Of a DNA stretch of 64,000 bases, positions 55,461-64,000 are shown one piece after another. Made by a program: the position numbers and the translations under genes. The first letter of the stretch is position 1. Each line of letters starts with the position of its first letter. The notes below the pieces were generated by a model. That model saw only the letters and a program-made list of their open reading frames with translations, had not been told where the DNA came from and made no database searches. The DNA comes from an uncultured Akkermansia sp. (GTDB lineage: Bacteria > Verrucomicrobiota > Verrucomicrobiia > Verrucomicrobiales > Akkermansiaceae). The stretch is taken from NCBI GenBank assembly GCA_949296365.1, contig CASFPZ010000002.1, positions 1 through 64,000 of the forward strand, read 5' to 3'.

Positions 55461-55557
55461 ATGTAGATAAGCAGTGCGTTCGGACAAGTACTATAAATTA
55501 GATATTGCAAACATCTAATAAGCTGAGTACCGATCCTCCTGCGATGATTAAGTGAAA

Positions 55558-55986
55558 TTACATCCCTTCGATTTCGATACCCATTTGGCGGGCTTGGCCT
55601 GCTAGGATGCGAGCGGCCTTTTCCGGATCCTTCGTGTTAAGGTCAGGCATCTTCGCCTGAACAACTTCCATTAGTTTAGCTTTGCTCAATGTAGCTACCT
55701 TGGTTTTATTCGGTTCACCAGAACCAGAAGCAATACCAGCTGCTTTCTTGAGCAATACAGCGCCGGGGGGCTGCTTGGTTACGAATGAGAAGGATTTATC
55801 TTTGTAGACAGTAATCACGACTGGAAGGATATCGCCTGCTTGCTTTTGCGTAGCAGCATTAAATTCCTTACAAAACGCCATGATATTGACCCCTGCTTGA
55901 CCAAGAGCTGGGCCCACGGGTGGAGACGGATTAGCCGCTCCCGCAGGGATTTGGAGTTTGATGATTTTTGTTACTTCTTTTGCCAT
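55558..55986 (-). CDS. rplK: 50S ribosomal protein L11
   Basis: 142 residues, the usual length. [27 protein letters not shown] at the N-terminus (proline-rich linker) and the C-terminal 23S rRNA-binding domain with [23 protein letters not shown] helix are typical; here the last helix reads [19 protein letters not shown]. It forms the GTPase-associated centre with L10/L12. It lies after nusG and before rplA in the classic order. Confidence 0.96.
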   Translation of the reverse strand: MAKEVTKIIKLQIPAGAANPSPPVGPALGQAGVNIMAFCKEFNAATQKQAGDILPVVITVYKDKSFSFVTKQPPGAVLLKKAAGIASGSGEPNKTKVATLSKAKLMEVVQAKMPDLNTKDPEKAARILAGQARQMGIEIEGM

Positions 55987-56098
55987 GGTTTGAATGAATT
56001 AACAGAGAAGAGGGATATGCCAGGAACTGGCAATGTAAAATAAAGATGTCTTATATGCAATGGTATTTACCAGATTTCGCCGAAGAAAATGTGAAAAA

Positions 56099-56686
56099 TT
56101 ACTGCTTTTCCACTTTCCAAAATTCAAGATCAAGAGGAGTCATGCGATCGAAAATAGTAATGCTGACTCGCAATTTACCTTTTTCATGGTCTACTTCTTC
56201 AATTTTGCCTTCCTGATCAGCAAAAGCCCCTTCAAGCACACGTACCATATCGCCTACCTTGAAGTCAACACTAGGACGCGATTGTTCTGAGCGTTCTTTA
56301 ATCTGCGCGAGCATTTCTTGTACTTCTTTCTCGCGCATGGGCATCGGCTTATCGCGTGATCCAGCAAAACCAATTACTCCGTCTGTTTGTAACATGAAAT
56401 ACCAAACTTTCTTATTTAAGTCGCCATCTGGCAACAGAAGGTTCATATTAACAAGAACGTAGCCAGGATAAAACTTTCTTTTTACTTCACGACGAACAGG
56501 AGTAGCATTAGTTTTTCCTTTACGGATTTCGGTGACCTTTTCAGTGGGGACAATAATGTCAAAAATATCATCGCCCATTTCCTCGGCTTCGACTTTACGG
56601 CGGAGGCGTTCGCATACACGTTCTTCCTGGCCGGAAAGTACATGCATCACATACCATTGATTCCTAGCGTCTGGAATGCGGCTCAT
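56099..56686 (-). CDS. nusG: Transcription termination/antitermination protein NusG
   Basis: 195 residues. The N-terminal NGN domain (WYVMHVLSGQEERVCERLRR, with FYPGYVLVNM) and the C-terminal KOW domain (VDFKVGDMVRVLEGAFADQEGKI) are intact. NusG binds RNA polymerase and couples it to Rho or to ribosomal protein S10. It starts 29 nt after secE in the same direction, the common secE-nusG pair. Confidence 0.97.
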   Translation of the reverse strand: MSRIPDARNQWYVMHVLSGQEERVCERLRRKVEAEEMGDDIFDIIVPTEKVTEIRKGKTNATPVRREVKRKFYPGYVLVNMNLLLPDGDLNKKVWYFMLQTDGVIGFAGSRDKPMPMREKEVQEMLAQIKERSEQSRPSVDFKVGDMVRVLEGAFADQEGKIEEVDHEKGKLRVSITIFDRMTPLDLEFWKVEKQ

Positions 56687-56715
56687 AGTTTCAGGAAATT
56701 AAATCTGGAGACAAA

Positions 56716-56943
56716 TCAACTGGCAACACTAATGAGCCAGTTGACAATGTAAGAAAGAATTACGTCGAATGTTGCAACGTAAGCACCTAAGAAAATCATT
56801 GCAACCAAAACAACTAAAGTAGATCCCCAAAGTTCGCGATACTTTTTAAATCCTCGAGCATTTGGATTACTATCCCAGGGCCAGGTTGTTTTTTTTAATT
56901 CGCCTTTGACTTCAGCAATGTATTGGGAAATTCTGCGAAACAT
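56716..56943 (-). CDS. secE: Preprotein translocase subunit SecE
   Basis: 75 residues with one C-terminal membrane segment (about 40-65) after the conserved amphipathic part that contains EVKGELKKTTWP. This short single-span form is the usual one outside Enterobacteria. It is part of SecYEG in the inner membrane. It lies between tRNA-Trp and nusG; no rpmG gene fits the 32-nt gap. Confidence 0.94.
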   Translation of the reverse strand: MFRRISQYIAEVKGELKKTTWPWDSNPNARGFKKYRELWGSTLVVLVAMIFLGAYVATFDVILSYIVNWLISVAS

Positions 56944-56975
56944 GATAAGTGGAAAAAAGGGGATCTAAGGAAGAA

Positions 56976-57051
56976 TGGCAGGGTAGGAGGGATTCGAACC
57001 CCCAACTTGCGGTTTTGGAGACCGCTGCTCTACCAATTGAACTACTACCCT
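56976..57051 (-). tRNA. tRNA-Trp (anticodon CCA)
   Basis: 76 nt read on the minus strand. The acceptor stem AGGGTAG/CTACCCT, discriminator G and encoded CCA are present. The anticodon loop is CTCCAAA, giving CCA for UGG. The tuf-tRNA-Trp-secE order is a common arrangement. Confidence 0.97.
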
Positions 57052-57085
57052 ATATTAACGATGTGATTCTTCGATGTGCGGTATA

Positions 57086-57111
57086 TTGGGGGCCCCATAA
57101 CGAGCCCCCAA
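57086..57111 (-). promoter_or_regulatory. Hairpin between tuf and tRNA-Trp
   Basis: TTGGGGGC (57086-57093) pairs perfectly with GCCCCCAA (57104-57111) over a 10-nt loop. It lies about 50 nt past the tuf stop and is GC rich but has no T run, so it may stabilise the tuf mRNA end or mark a processing site before the tRNA. Confidence 0.5.
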
Positions 57112-57159
57112 CATGACCAAGGGTGCAGATCCTAGATACTGCAGCCCAGTTTAAAGGGT

Positions 57160-58347
57160 TTATTCGATGATGGAAGCAACACGACCAGCACCGACCGTGC
57201 GACCACCTTCACGAATAGCGAAACGCATGCGTTCTTCCATCGCGATTGGAGTGATGAGCTCAATCGTCATGGTCACATTATCGCCAGGCATTACCATTTC
57301 AGTGCCTTCCTGCAACGTGATGCAACCAGTTACGTCCGTTGTACGGAAGTAGAACTGAGGACGATAATTATTGAAGAACGGCGTGTGACGTCCACCTTCT
57401 TCTTTGGAAAGGATATAGACTTCAGCCGTGAACTTCTTGTGAGGAGTAACAGTACCAGGTTTAGCGATTACCTGACCACGTTCCACGTCTTCCTTCTTGA
57501 GACCACGAAGAAGCAAGCCGACATTATCACCTGCACGGCCTTCGTCAAGCAATTTACGGAACATTTCAATATCCGTAACAGCTGTCTTCTGGGTTTCTTT
57601 GATGCCGACGATTTCAACTTCTTCCATTTTCTTGATAATACCACGTTCGATACGGCCTGTGGCAACAGTACCACGTCCAGAAATCGAGAATACGTCTTCA
57701 ACTGGCATCAAGAATGGTTGATCAAGCGGACGAACTGGTTCTGGAATGTATGCATCTACAGCATCCATCAAGTCAAGAATCTTCTGTTCGTTTTCAGGAT
57801 CGCCTTCAAGTGCTTTTAAAGCAGAACCAGAAATGATCGGAATATCGTCACCTGGGAATTCGTAAGAAGAAAGAAGTTCGCGGATTTCCATTTCGACGAG
57901 TTCAAGAAGTTCAGGATCGTCGACCTGGTCGGCCTTGTTCATAAATACCACAATTGCAGGAACACCCACTTGGCGAGCAAGCAAAATGTGTTCTTTTGTC
58001 TGCGGCATTGCACCGTCAGCAGCAGATACGACCAAGATTGCTCCGTCCATCTGAGCTGCACCCGTGATCATGTTCTTCACGTAGTCAGCGTGCCCAGGGC
58101 AGTCGACGTGGGCATAGTGGCGGTTCTTGGTTTCGTATTCGACGTGAGCGGTAGAAATTGTAATGCCACGTTCCTTTTCTTCAGGAGCAGCATCAATTTC
58201 GTCGTACTTCTTAGCGGTGGAATTAAATCCATTCTTAGCGAGAACGGTCGTGATAGCGGCAGTAAGAGTCGTCTTGCCGTGGTCAACGTGACCGATAGTG
58301 CCCACATTGACGTGGGGCTTTGTGCGCTGGAATTGCTCTTTGGCCAT
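57160..58347 (-). CDS. tuf: Elongation factor Tu
   Basis: 395 residues. The GTPase motifs are intact: G1 GHVDHGKT (19-26), G3 [12 protein letters not shown]4 NKADQ, G5 SALKALEG. Domains 2 and 3 follow. It brings aminoacyl-tRNA to the ribosome. It lies between tRNA-Thr and tRNA-Trp genes on the same strand. The 25 nt before the ATG are A/T rich without a Shine-Dalgarno sequence. Confidence 0.98.
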   Translation of the reverse strand: MAKEQFQRTKPHVNVGTIGHVDHGKTTLTAAITTVLAKNGFNSTAKKYDEIDAAPEEKERGITISTAHVEYETKNRHYAHVDCPGHADYVKNMITGAAQMDGAILVVSAADGAMPQTKEHILLARQVGVPAIVVFMNKADQVDDPELLELVEMEIRELLSSYEFPGDDIPIISGSALKALEGDPENEQKILDLMDAVDAYIPEPVRPLDQPFLMPVEDVFSISGRGTVATGRIERGIIKKMEEVEIVGIKETQKTAVTDIEMFRKLLDEGRAGDNVGLLLRGLKKEDVERGQVIAKPGTVTPHKKFTAEVYILSKEEGGRHTPFFNNYRPQFYFRTTDVTGCITLQEGTEMVMPGDNVTMTIELITPIAMEERMRFAIREGGRTVGAGRVASIIE

Positions 58348-58390
58348 GATTTTTGTTTGAATAATTTGGGCTGCTTGGTCTCGTGGCGAA

Positions 58391-58465
<75 letters not shown>

Positions 58466-58581
58466 TTGATTCGATCCACTACACTTTCGTTAGCATTCAG
58501 CTCGGTTTGACAAGCCGCCCAACCCTTCGGTTCAAGCGGATCTATGTCCTCCCGTATGAAGCCTGACGAAATGCGGGAATT

Positions 58582-58610
58582 AATTTGCCTATTTTTTTTG
58601 CTTCTGTCAA
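58582..58610 (-). promoter_or_regulatory. Putative promoter of tRNA-Thr / tuf / ribosomal-rpo cluster
   Basis: On the minus strand a perfect -35 TTGACA (58610-58605) is followed after 17 nt by CAAATT (58587-58582), a three-of-six -10. The predicted start near 58575 leaves a leader of about 110 nt to tRNA-Thr. The -35 and spacing are good, the -10 is weak. Confidence 0.5.
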
Positions 58611-58681
58611 CGATAAAGTCAATTTTTTTGATTTTTTCTGTTACTAAGGCTTAAACCTTTTTAGAGCTTCTCTGAAATCAG

Positions 58682-59779
58682 TTATTTTTCGGTTTTTGAG
58701 CGATTGGGGGCATTGGCCAATTTCAAATTGGGATCGACATCTTGTTCGAGAGGATGGAATTGGCCATGAATAGCGTGGTGATATGCTGCAAAAGCGATCA
58801 TAGCGGCGTTATCAGTAGTCCATTGCGGTTGAGGCAGGATGAGTCTGATCCCTTTGCGGTAACATTGTTCAGACAGTTGCTGGCGCAATAAGGCATTACA
58901 GGAGACTCCGCCAGAAAGTGCCAATACACGATGTCCCGTTTTTTGGATAGCGCGGAAAGCTTTGATGGTGAGTGTATCGACAATAGCTTGACGCGCTGAG
59001 GCACAGAGATCGCATAGGACTCCGTCTGGAAGATCATGAGGATCAGAGGAAGGTGTCAATTTGGGTAGAGTATAAAGTACGGCTGTTTTTAGACCAGAGA
59101 AACTGACATCGATTCCAGGATCTTTGATGAGCGCACGAGGAAATTCAAAGGCTTTAGGGTTGCCTTTTTCGGCAAGCCGGTCGATTTCTGGACCTCCAGG
59201 GTAAGGAAGACCAAGCATTTTCCCAATTTTGTCGAATGCTTCTCCGGCGGCATCATCTAAAGAACGACCGAGGAGTGTGTAATTGCCGAACCCCTGGACA
59301 TCAATAAATAAAGTGTGTCCACCGGAGACGACTAATGCTAGGTGTGGGATAATACCTTCTTCAAGACCGATAAATGGAGAGAGTAAATGACCCTCGAGAT
59401 GATTAACTGAGACAAAAGGTTTTCCGGAGGCAGCGGAGAGGGCTTTTGCTGTGGTATTACCGACTAGGAGGGCTGACACAAGTCCGGGACCTGACGTAGC
59501 TGCAAATATATCGACTTGAGTGGGATCAATTTCTGCTTGATGGCATGCGTCTCGGATGAGGCGTGGAAGGGCAGTAGAGTGACATCGTGAAGCGAGTTCT
59601 GGCACAACGCCTCCGTATTCTCGGTGGAGGAGAATTTGCGTTGAGATGACAGAGGCTAATAAACGAGGAGGGGTAAATGGCGATTGTGTTGTCCCGCGAA
59701 TGATGGCGACGGCTGTTTCGTCGCAGGAAGATTCGATGGCGAGGAGGGTGATTTCCTTTGAGGTGGTGCCAGTATCCAT
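58682..59779 (-). CDS. tsaD: tRNA N6-adenosine threonylcarbamoyltransferase
   Basis: 365 residues. TsaD (YgjD/Gcp) transfers the threonylcarbamoyl group to A37 of ANN-decoding tRNAs. LAIESSCDETAVA at the start, the metal-binding HLEGH (His127, His131), and the GGVSCNALLR and TDNAAMIAFAA motifs are all present. The C-terminal tail is a little longer than usual. It lies between the tRNA-Thr promoter and clpX on the same strand; the tRNA link is functional only. Confidence 0.96.
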   Translation of the reverse strand: MDTGTTSKEITLLAIESSCDETAVAIIRGTTQSPFTPPRLLASVISTQILLHREYGGVVPELASRCHSTALPRLIRDACHQAEIDPTQVDIFAATSGPGLVSALLVGNTTAKALSAASGKPFVSVNHLEGHLLSPFIGLEEGIIPHLALVVSGGHTLFIDVQGFGNYTLLGRSLDDAAGEAFDKIGKMLGLPYPGGPEIDRLAEKGNPKAFEFPRALIKDPGIDVSFSGLKTAVLYTLPKLTPSSDPHDLPDGVLCDLCASARQAIVDTLTIKAFRAIQKTGHRVLALSGGVSCNALLRQQLSEQCYRKGIRLILPQPQWTTDNAAMIAFAAYHHAIHGQFHPLEQDVDPNLKLANAPNRSKTEK

Positions 59780-59806
59780 AGAGCAAGAATGCCTGTTAAG
59801 GTAGAA

Positions 59807-61186
59807 TCAATCTTTTAATCCGATAGTTGGTTTCTTGCCTTTGGTGATAACTTCTTTGGTTATTGTTACAGATTCGACATTTTTCATGCTAGGAGCATCG
59901 AACATCACATCAAGCATTATTTCTTCAAAAATAGCACGTAACGCTCGAGCTCCCGTGCCTCGTTCGACTGCTTTTTGAGCCATGGCTTTGAGAGCAGTAG
60001 GCTGGATGTTGAGCTGTACACCAGAGAGAGACAATAATTTTGAATACTGCTTGACGAGGGCGTTTTTAGGTTCGGTAAGCAGGCGAACAAGTTGGTTCTC
60101 ATCTAACGAGGTGAGAGCGGTAAAGATGGGGAAACGTCCTACGAATTCGGGGATCATCCCGAATAAGAACAAATCTTCTGGCATGGCCTGGCTGAGGATT
60201 TCTTCTTCGGAGGCTTTTTTGCGGTTACGTTCGGCATTGATGGCCGCGAATCCCATTTGACTGGAACCTAAACGTTTACGGATAATATCCTCAAGCCCTA
60301 CGAAAGCTCCGCCACAGATAAAGAGGATTTTTTCTGTGTTGACTCGGATGTATTCTTGTTGGGGGTGTTTCCGGCCTCCCGAAGGCGGAACATTGCAGAT
60401 CGTGCCCTCGACAATTTTGAGTAATGCTTGCTGAACCCCTTCGCCAGAGACATCTCGTGTTACAGAGACATTTTGCGTTTTACGTCCAATTTTATCAATT
60501 TCATCGATGTAAATAATGCCTCGTTCTGCCTTTGCTACATCGAATTGCGCAGCTTGTAAAAGCCGTTGCACTACATTCTCTACGTCTTCTCCAACATATC
60601 CGGCTTCGGTTAAAGTTGTGGCGTCGACAATGCAGAACGGCACATCGAGAATTTTGGCTAGAGTTCGTGCTAAAAGTGTTTTCCCTGAACCAGTCGGCCC
60701 AGCCAGCATAATGTTTGATTTTTCAATTTCGACTTCGCTATCGTCTTGAGAATTGGCAACAGCATGTTGACGCAGGCGTTGATAGTGGTTGTAGACGGCA
60801 ACAGAGAGAACTTTCTTTGCTCTAGTTTGTCCAATGACGTAATCATCGAGGGCCTTGCAGAGTTCTGCGGGCGTGGGAAGCGGGCGATTCAGAAATGCAT
60901 CGTCTCCATTTTGAGTTTGGCTGGGCCTGTCATCATAACCTTCAAGGGAAACTGGGTGATTCCTCTGTAAAAATTTGGCAAGAGATTCAGGACGAAACCT
61001 GGCGACTATGTCGAGAATACGATCGCCTTCTTTTTCTCCAAGTTCTCTGAGAAAGACGGCAGAACAAGCAGCAGAACAATTGTTGCACATGCAAATTGTT
61101 TCTGTCATCTGGATGATTTTAGGAACCTCCTTTTCTGTCTTTCCGCAAAAGGAACACCGTAAATAAGATCGAGTGTGGCTAGGCAT
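59807..61186 (-). CDS. clpX: ATP-dependent Clp protease ATP-binding subunit ClpX
   Basis: 459 residues. The zinc-binding domain uses Cys11, Cys14, Cys34 and Cys37. The AAA+ core has Walker A GPTGSGKT (163-170), Walker [12 protein letters not shown], and the ClpP-binding IGF-type loop at LGSSQMGFA (usually L/I-G-F, here MGF). The sensor block [10 protein letters not shown] is present. It unfolds substrates for ClpP. It is somewhat longer than Escherichia coli ClpX (424) owing to an insert near 80-105 ([10 protein letters not shown]). It follows clpP by about 74 nt, the usual order. Confidence 0.97.
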   Translation of the reverse strand: MPSHTRSYLRCSFCGKTEKEVPKIIQMTETICMCNNCSAACSAVFLRELGEKEGDRILDIVARFRPESLAKFLQRNHPVSLEGYDDRPSQTQNGDDAFLNRPLPTPAELCKALDDYVIGQTRAKKVLSVAVYNHYQRLRQHAVANSQDDSEVEIEKSNIMLAGPTGSGKTLLARTLAKILDVPFCIVDATTLTEAGYVGEDVENVVQRLLQAAQFDVAKAERGIIYIDEIDKIGRKTQNVSVTRDVSGEGVQQALLKIVEGTICNVPPSGGRKHPQQEYIRVNTEKILFICGGAFVGLEDIIRKRLGSSQMGFAAINAERNRKKASEEEILSQAMPEDLFLFGMIPEFVGRFPIFTALTSLDENQLVRLLTEPKNALVKQYSKLLSLSGVQLNIQPTALKAMAQKAVERGTGARALRAIFEEIMLDVMFDAPSMKNVESVTITKEVITKGKKPTIGLKD

Positions 61187-61259
61187 GAGTTGAATATAAA
61201 ATCGAGTTGATCGGTGCCCTGGACAATAAAGACTACCCAGGGGAAGCTATTGAATGAGT

Positions 61260-61919
61260 TTATCTGGCAGAAGGATCACTGTTTTTTTTCGTAGATACGA
61301 GTATTTGGTCGACTAAACCGTAAGCTACTGCTTCCTCGGCAGTCATATAATTGTCACGGTCGGCATCGTGTTCAATCTGTTCAATTGTTTTGCCAGAGTG
61401 TTTGGCCAAAATACCATTGAGGCGTTTTTTGAGATTAAACATAAAACCTACCGTGCGTTCAACGTCTGAAGCTGTCCCTTGTGCTCCGCCCGAAACTTGG
61501 TGGATCATCACATGAGAATTAGGTAAACAAAAACGCTTGCCTTTGGTACCAGCTGACAATAGGACGGATCCCATTGAAGCTGCAATACCTAGACAGTACG
61601 TATTTACATCGCAGGATACAAACTGCATCGTATCGTAAATGGCTAATCCTGCTGTTACTGAACCTCCCGGAGAATTGATGTAAATGTGGATGTCCTTCTT
61701 GGGATCTGTCATCTGCAAAAACAATAATTGGGCAATTACTGAATTGGCAACTGCATCGTCGATGCCAGAACCAATAAAAATGACTCGGTCTTTTAGTAGA
61801 CGTGAATAAATATCAAAAGCTCGTTCGCCACGTCCATCTTGTTCCACGACCATGGGAACATAATAGGAATTGCGTATGAGGTCATTTTTGTTGGCGCGAA
61901 AATCTGAATACATATTCAT
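61260..61919 (-). CDS. clpP: ATP-dependent Clp protease proteolytic subunit
   Basis: 219 residues. The catalytic triad is intact: Ser115 in GIAASMGS, His140 in VMIHQ, and Asp189 in DRDNYM. It forms the two-ring barrel that degrades proteins unfolded by ClpX. The N-terminus begins [13 protein letters not shown]; the ATG at 61919 or the next ATG at 61913 are both possible, and processing of a short propeptide is likely. tig is upstream but separated by a strong terminator. Confidence 0.96.
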   Translation of the reverse strand: MNMYSDFRANKNDLIRNSYYVPMVVEQDGRGERAFDIYSRLLKDRVIFIGSGIDDAVANSVIAQLLFLQMTDPKKDIHIYINSPGGSVTAGLAIYDTMQFVSCDVNTYCLGIAASMGSVLLSAGTKGKRFCLPNSHVMIHQVSGGAQGTASDVERTVGFMFNLKKRLNGILAKHSGKTIEQIEHDADRDNYMTAEEAVAYGLVDQILVSTKKNSDPSAR

Positions 61920-61956
61920 CGGTAACTTGAGGGTTGTTTAATGGGGATTCAATATG

Positions 61957-61992
61957 AAAAAGAGGAGACGGAAGCCAAGCTCCCATCTCCTC
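61957..61992 (-). terminator. Intrinsic terminator of tig
   Basis: On the minus strand a 14-bp stem (GAGGAGATGGGAGC with GCTTCCGTCTCCTC, two G-U pairs), a TTG loop and then TTTTTC. Arms are 61979-61992 and 61962-61975. It starts 33 nt past the tig stop and ends about 38 nt before the clpP ATG, so clpP-clpX need their own promoter or read-through. Confidence 0.87.
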
Positions 61993-62025
61993 CTGTAAAA
62001 ACAGATTTAGGCTATGTGCTTGATC

Positions 62026-63435
62026 TTATTTGTCCCTGTTGTCCGTTTCGGTTTTTGCTGTTGGAGCTTCTGTGGTCGGAGCTTCATCGGCAGAGGTTTC
62101 AGTCGATGTTTCAACAGCCGGAGCCTCTGCTTCTTTTACTTTAGCGTTCTTTACAAGGAAGTCGAGCGTCTTGGCTGTCAGTATGCTCATGCGGATTCCT
62201 TGAATGCGGCCCTCCTTCTGTAATTGCTTAACGAATGTTTTGGGGTTTTGCCTGGCATACTGAGCCTGCTTCATGATTTCCATGTATAGCTCTTGTTCGG
62301 AAACATTGATGTTTTCGAGGCGAGCGATTTCTAACAGGAGGAAGTAAACTTGCAGGTTCCTGCGTGCGTCTTTCTTTGCATCTGCATCGATGGATTCTTT
62401 GAGTGGCTCAAGGTCTTCTGGGCTTGACACTTTGCCTTCTTCAAACATATCCTGAATGATCTGGTACTTGACATTGTATGTTTCGTTTTCAATCAATTGT
62501 TCAGGAATGTCGAAATCAATTTTTTCGGCAAGCATTTCCGTGATTTGATCAGCGCGAGCGTTGTCGTTTTCGAGTTTCTTGCGTCTAACCAAGTCATTCT
62601 TCTGCATGGTTTTGAATTGTTCCAATGTCGTATCTGGCATGATACGTGCAACCAAGGCTTCATCTACAGCAGGAATAATTTGTTCGCGTACTTCTTTGAT
62701 GGTTACATTGAAAGTAACATCTTTACCACGAAGGTCGGTAATGGGGAAGGTGTCTGGCATTGTGACTGTCACCTCTTTTGTATCACCGGCTTTCAAACCT
62801 GTTAAACCTGCTGCCAACCCGGGGACGAAACGATCATCTTGCAGGCGCATCCAGTGATCGTTGCGGCCTTCGAGGAAACCAACGGGTTTACCAACTGCTT
62901 CTGCGGTGGGTACTCCATTAAGGGTCGTCTTGAAATCGATCACAACAGTATCGCCTTCTTTAGATTCCCGTTCGACTGGTTCAAAATCCGAGAAATTACG
63001 GGCGATATTGTTAAGTGCTTCATCGACTTCTGCGTCAGTTACCTCATCAGAGAGCGCATCGATTTCTAACCCCTTGTATTCAGGAATTTCAAAATGCGGG
63101 ACGATTGTCATTGTGGTTGTGATGACCATAGAACCATCTTCCTGCGAATTGAATTCGGGTTTTCCGAAGCTCAGAACTCGTAGATCCAGATCTTTCTGCA
63201 ATGCTTCCGCACAAGCAGCTTCGAACAAATCATTGCGCAGTTCTTCGGCGATTTCATTCTTAAAACGTTTGGCGATAATAGAAAAGGGGACCTTGCCGGG
63301 GCGAAAGCCGGGGAGTTTAGCATGGTTGGCATAGGACTGAATAATAACATTGCGACGCGATGCCGTATCATCAGCTGATACGACTGCCTTTAACGCAGCC
63401 TGGCATTCAGGTTTGTTCTCAACGGTAATGTCCAT
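62026..63435 (-). CDS. tig: Trigger factor, ribosome-associated chaperone
   Basis: 469 residues. The N-terminal ribosome-binding part has GFRPGKVPFSIIAKRF, the signature loop; the middle FKBP-like peptidyl-prolyl isomerase domain (about 155-245) has EGDTVVIDFKT; then the long helical arm. After about 430 there is a low-complexity acidic Glu/Thr/Ala/Pro tail (APAVETSTETSADEAPTTEA), absent from the standard protein. It holds nascent chains at the exit tunnel. The tig-clpP-clpX order is common. Its start faces the divergent BamA-like gene. Confidence 0.95.
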   Translation of the reverse strand: MDITVENKPECQAALKAVVSADDTASRRNVIIQSYANHAKLPGFRPGKVPFSIIAKRFKNEIAEELRNDLFEAACAEALQKDLDLRVLSFGKPEFNSQEDGSMVITTTMTIVPHFEIPEYKGLEIDALSDEVTDAEVDEALNNIARNFSDFEPVERESKEGDTVVIDFKTTLNGVPTAEAVGKPVGFLEGRNDHWMRLQDDRFVPGLAAGLTGLKAGDTKEVTVTMPDTFPITDLRGKDVTFNVTIKEVREQIIPAVDEALVARIMPDTTLEQFKTMQKNDLVRRKKLENDNARADQITEMLAEKIDFDIPEQLIENETYNVKYQIIQDMFEEGKVSSPEDLEPLKESIDADAKKDARRNLQVYFLLLEIARLENINVSEQELYMEIMKQAQYARQNPKTFVKQLQKEGRIQGIRMSILTAKTLDFLVKNAKVKEAEAPAVETSTETSADEAPTTEAPTAKTETDNRDK

Positions 63436-63612
63436 AATATGGTGTGGATAAGAAATATTTCCTCTGAATCGGTCAGTAAACCGGTATAGTACCCCGTAAA
63501 AAGCGTAAATTACGGCGGGGAGACAGTAAAACGTAGCTATCTCCCTGACAAGAGCCTAAAAAGTAGATGACACGATTGGCAGGTAAAAATGAGGGCAGGC
63601 GCATTTCGTGCC

Positions 63613-63641
63613 TTGACTAGGAACACGGAAAAGTCCTCAAT
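63613..63641 (+). promoter_or_regulatory. Possible promoter of the BamA-like gene
   Basis: TTGACT (63613-63618), a 17-nt spacer and CTCAAT (63636-63641) on the plus strand, leaving a leader of about 45 nt. The -35 is good and the -10 weak. Confidence 0.35.
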
Positions 63642-63694
63642 ACGTCGTCGTTATTGTTTTGCCCTCTACCTATTACGTATCCCAGACTGATTTT

Positions 63695-64000
63695 ATGTCC
63701 CTGACCCATTATTGTAAAAAGGCTTGTTCCGTTTTAGCTGTGTCTCCTCTGCTGGCCAGTACAGCAGCGCAAGAAGCAGCGCCAATGCCAGAAACTCTTT
63801 CCCAGCCTGCTCCCTTTTCTGGACGAGTGATGTCTCGCGAGGAAGTAATGAAGGAGTTAGGTCCAACGACAGGACTTTTTTCGGCAGATGCAGCTTACAA
63901 GGATTATACGGTGTCCGATGTCGTGGTTCGTTACAAAGGCTCTGGTGGTCAAGTAGACCGTTCGCGCATTCTTGACCGCATTGCCACTCGCCGTGGTAGT
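63695..64000 (+). CDS. Exported POTRA-domain protein, BamA-like, partial (5' end)
   Basis: An open frame of 102 codons from ATG 63695 runs off the window edge, so only the N-terminus is seen. It starts MSLTHYCKKACSVLAVSP, then LLASTAAQEA, a probable signal peptide with cleavage near AAQEA. After a Pro-rich stretch comes YTVSDVVVRYKGSGG, then QVDRSRILDRIATRRGS, which matches the first strand and helix of a POTRA repeat as in outer-membrane assembly factors (BamA/Omp85). A role in inserting beta-barrel proteins is inferred; the barrel lies outside the window. FtsQ-like or TamA-like proteins are alternatives. Confidence 0.6.
   Translation, partial: MSLTHYCKKACSVLAVSPLLASTAAQEAAPMPETLSQPAPFSGRVMSREEVMKELGPTTGLFSADAAYKDYTVSDVVVRYKGSGGQVDRSRILDRIATRRGS

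Overview
The window is a dense stretch of bacterial chromosome with about 53 protein genes and three tRNA genes. All but three protein genes lie on the minus strand. I see no insertion sequence, prophage, CRISPR array or rRNA. Gene content and protein style point to the Verrucomicrobiota (PVC group), probably near Akkermansia and relatives, though at lower G+C than Akkermansia muciniphila. This placement is inference from protein character and gene order, not from a search. Peptidoglycan should be of the meso-diaminopimelate type: dapA and dapB are present and MurE carries a DNPR specificity motif. Highly expressed genes (tuf, rpoB, rpoC, rplK, rplL, nusG, secE) have no Shine-Dalgarno sequence before their start codons.

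Layout, left to right. 1-365: no gene seen. 366-11111: housekeeping block on the minus strand (class V aminotransferase, polyprenyl diphosphate synthase, M23 peptidase, panB, folK, dapB, dapA, dnaE, pyrD). 11210-16500: looser accessory block (ankyrin-repeat membrane protein, MFS transporter, GH125 alpha-mannosidase, alpha/beta hydrolase). 16760-20149: tRNA-Ser, a small lipoprotein, two tandem coiled-coil paralogues, and a membrane-anchored endonuclease/exonuclease/phosphatase-like protein that has lost its catalytic residues. 20162-25851: ybaB, dnaX, a UvrD/PcrA helicase and fmt.

25983-43268 is a long division and cell wall (dcw) cluster, transcribed as mraZ, rsmH, ftsL, ftsI, murE, murF, mraY, murD, a LysM protein, ftsW, murG, a murC-murB fusion, ddl and ftsQ. 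The genes overlap or nearly abut. In front of mraZ are four 10-nt repeats overlapping a promoter, the layout expected of an MraZ autoregulatory operator. ftsA and ftsZ are not at the end of the cluster. RsmH carries an unrecognised N-terminal domain of about 214 residues.

43410-44888: two plus-strand genes (WalJ/YycJ-like metallo-hydrolase and a TRIC/UPF0126 membrane protein), converging on rpoC at a shared terminator. 45114-58465 is the transcription/translation cluster, read from the right as tRNA-Thr, tuf, tRNA-Trp, secE, nusG, rplK, rplA, rplJ, rplL, rpoB, rpoC, with hairpins between tuf and tRNA-Trp, rplL and rpoB, and rpoB and rpoC. 58682-63435: tsaD, clpX, clpP and tig, the last with its own strong terminator before clpP. 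63695-64000: the 5' end of a plus-strand gene for an exported POTRA-type (BamA-like) protein, cut by the window edge.
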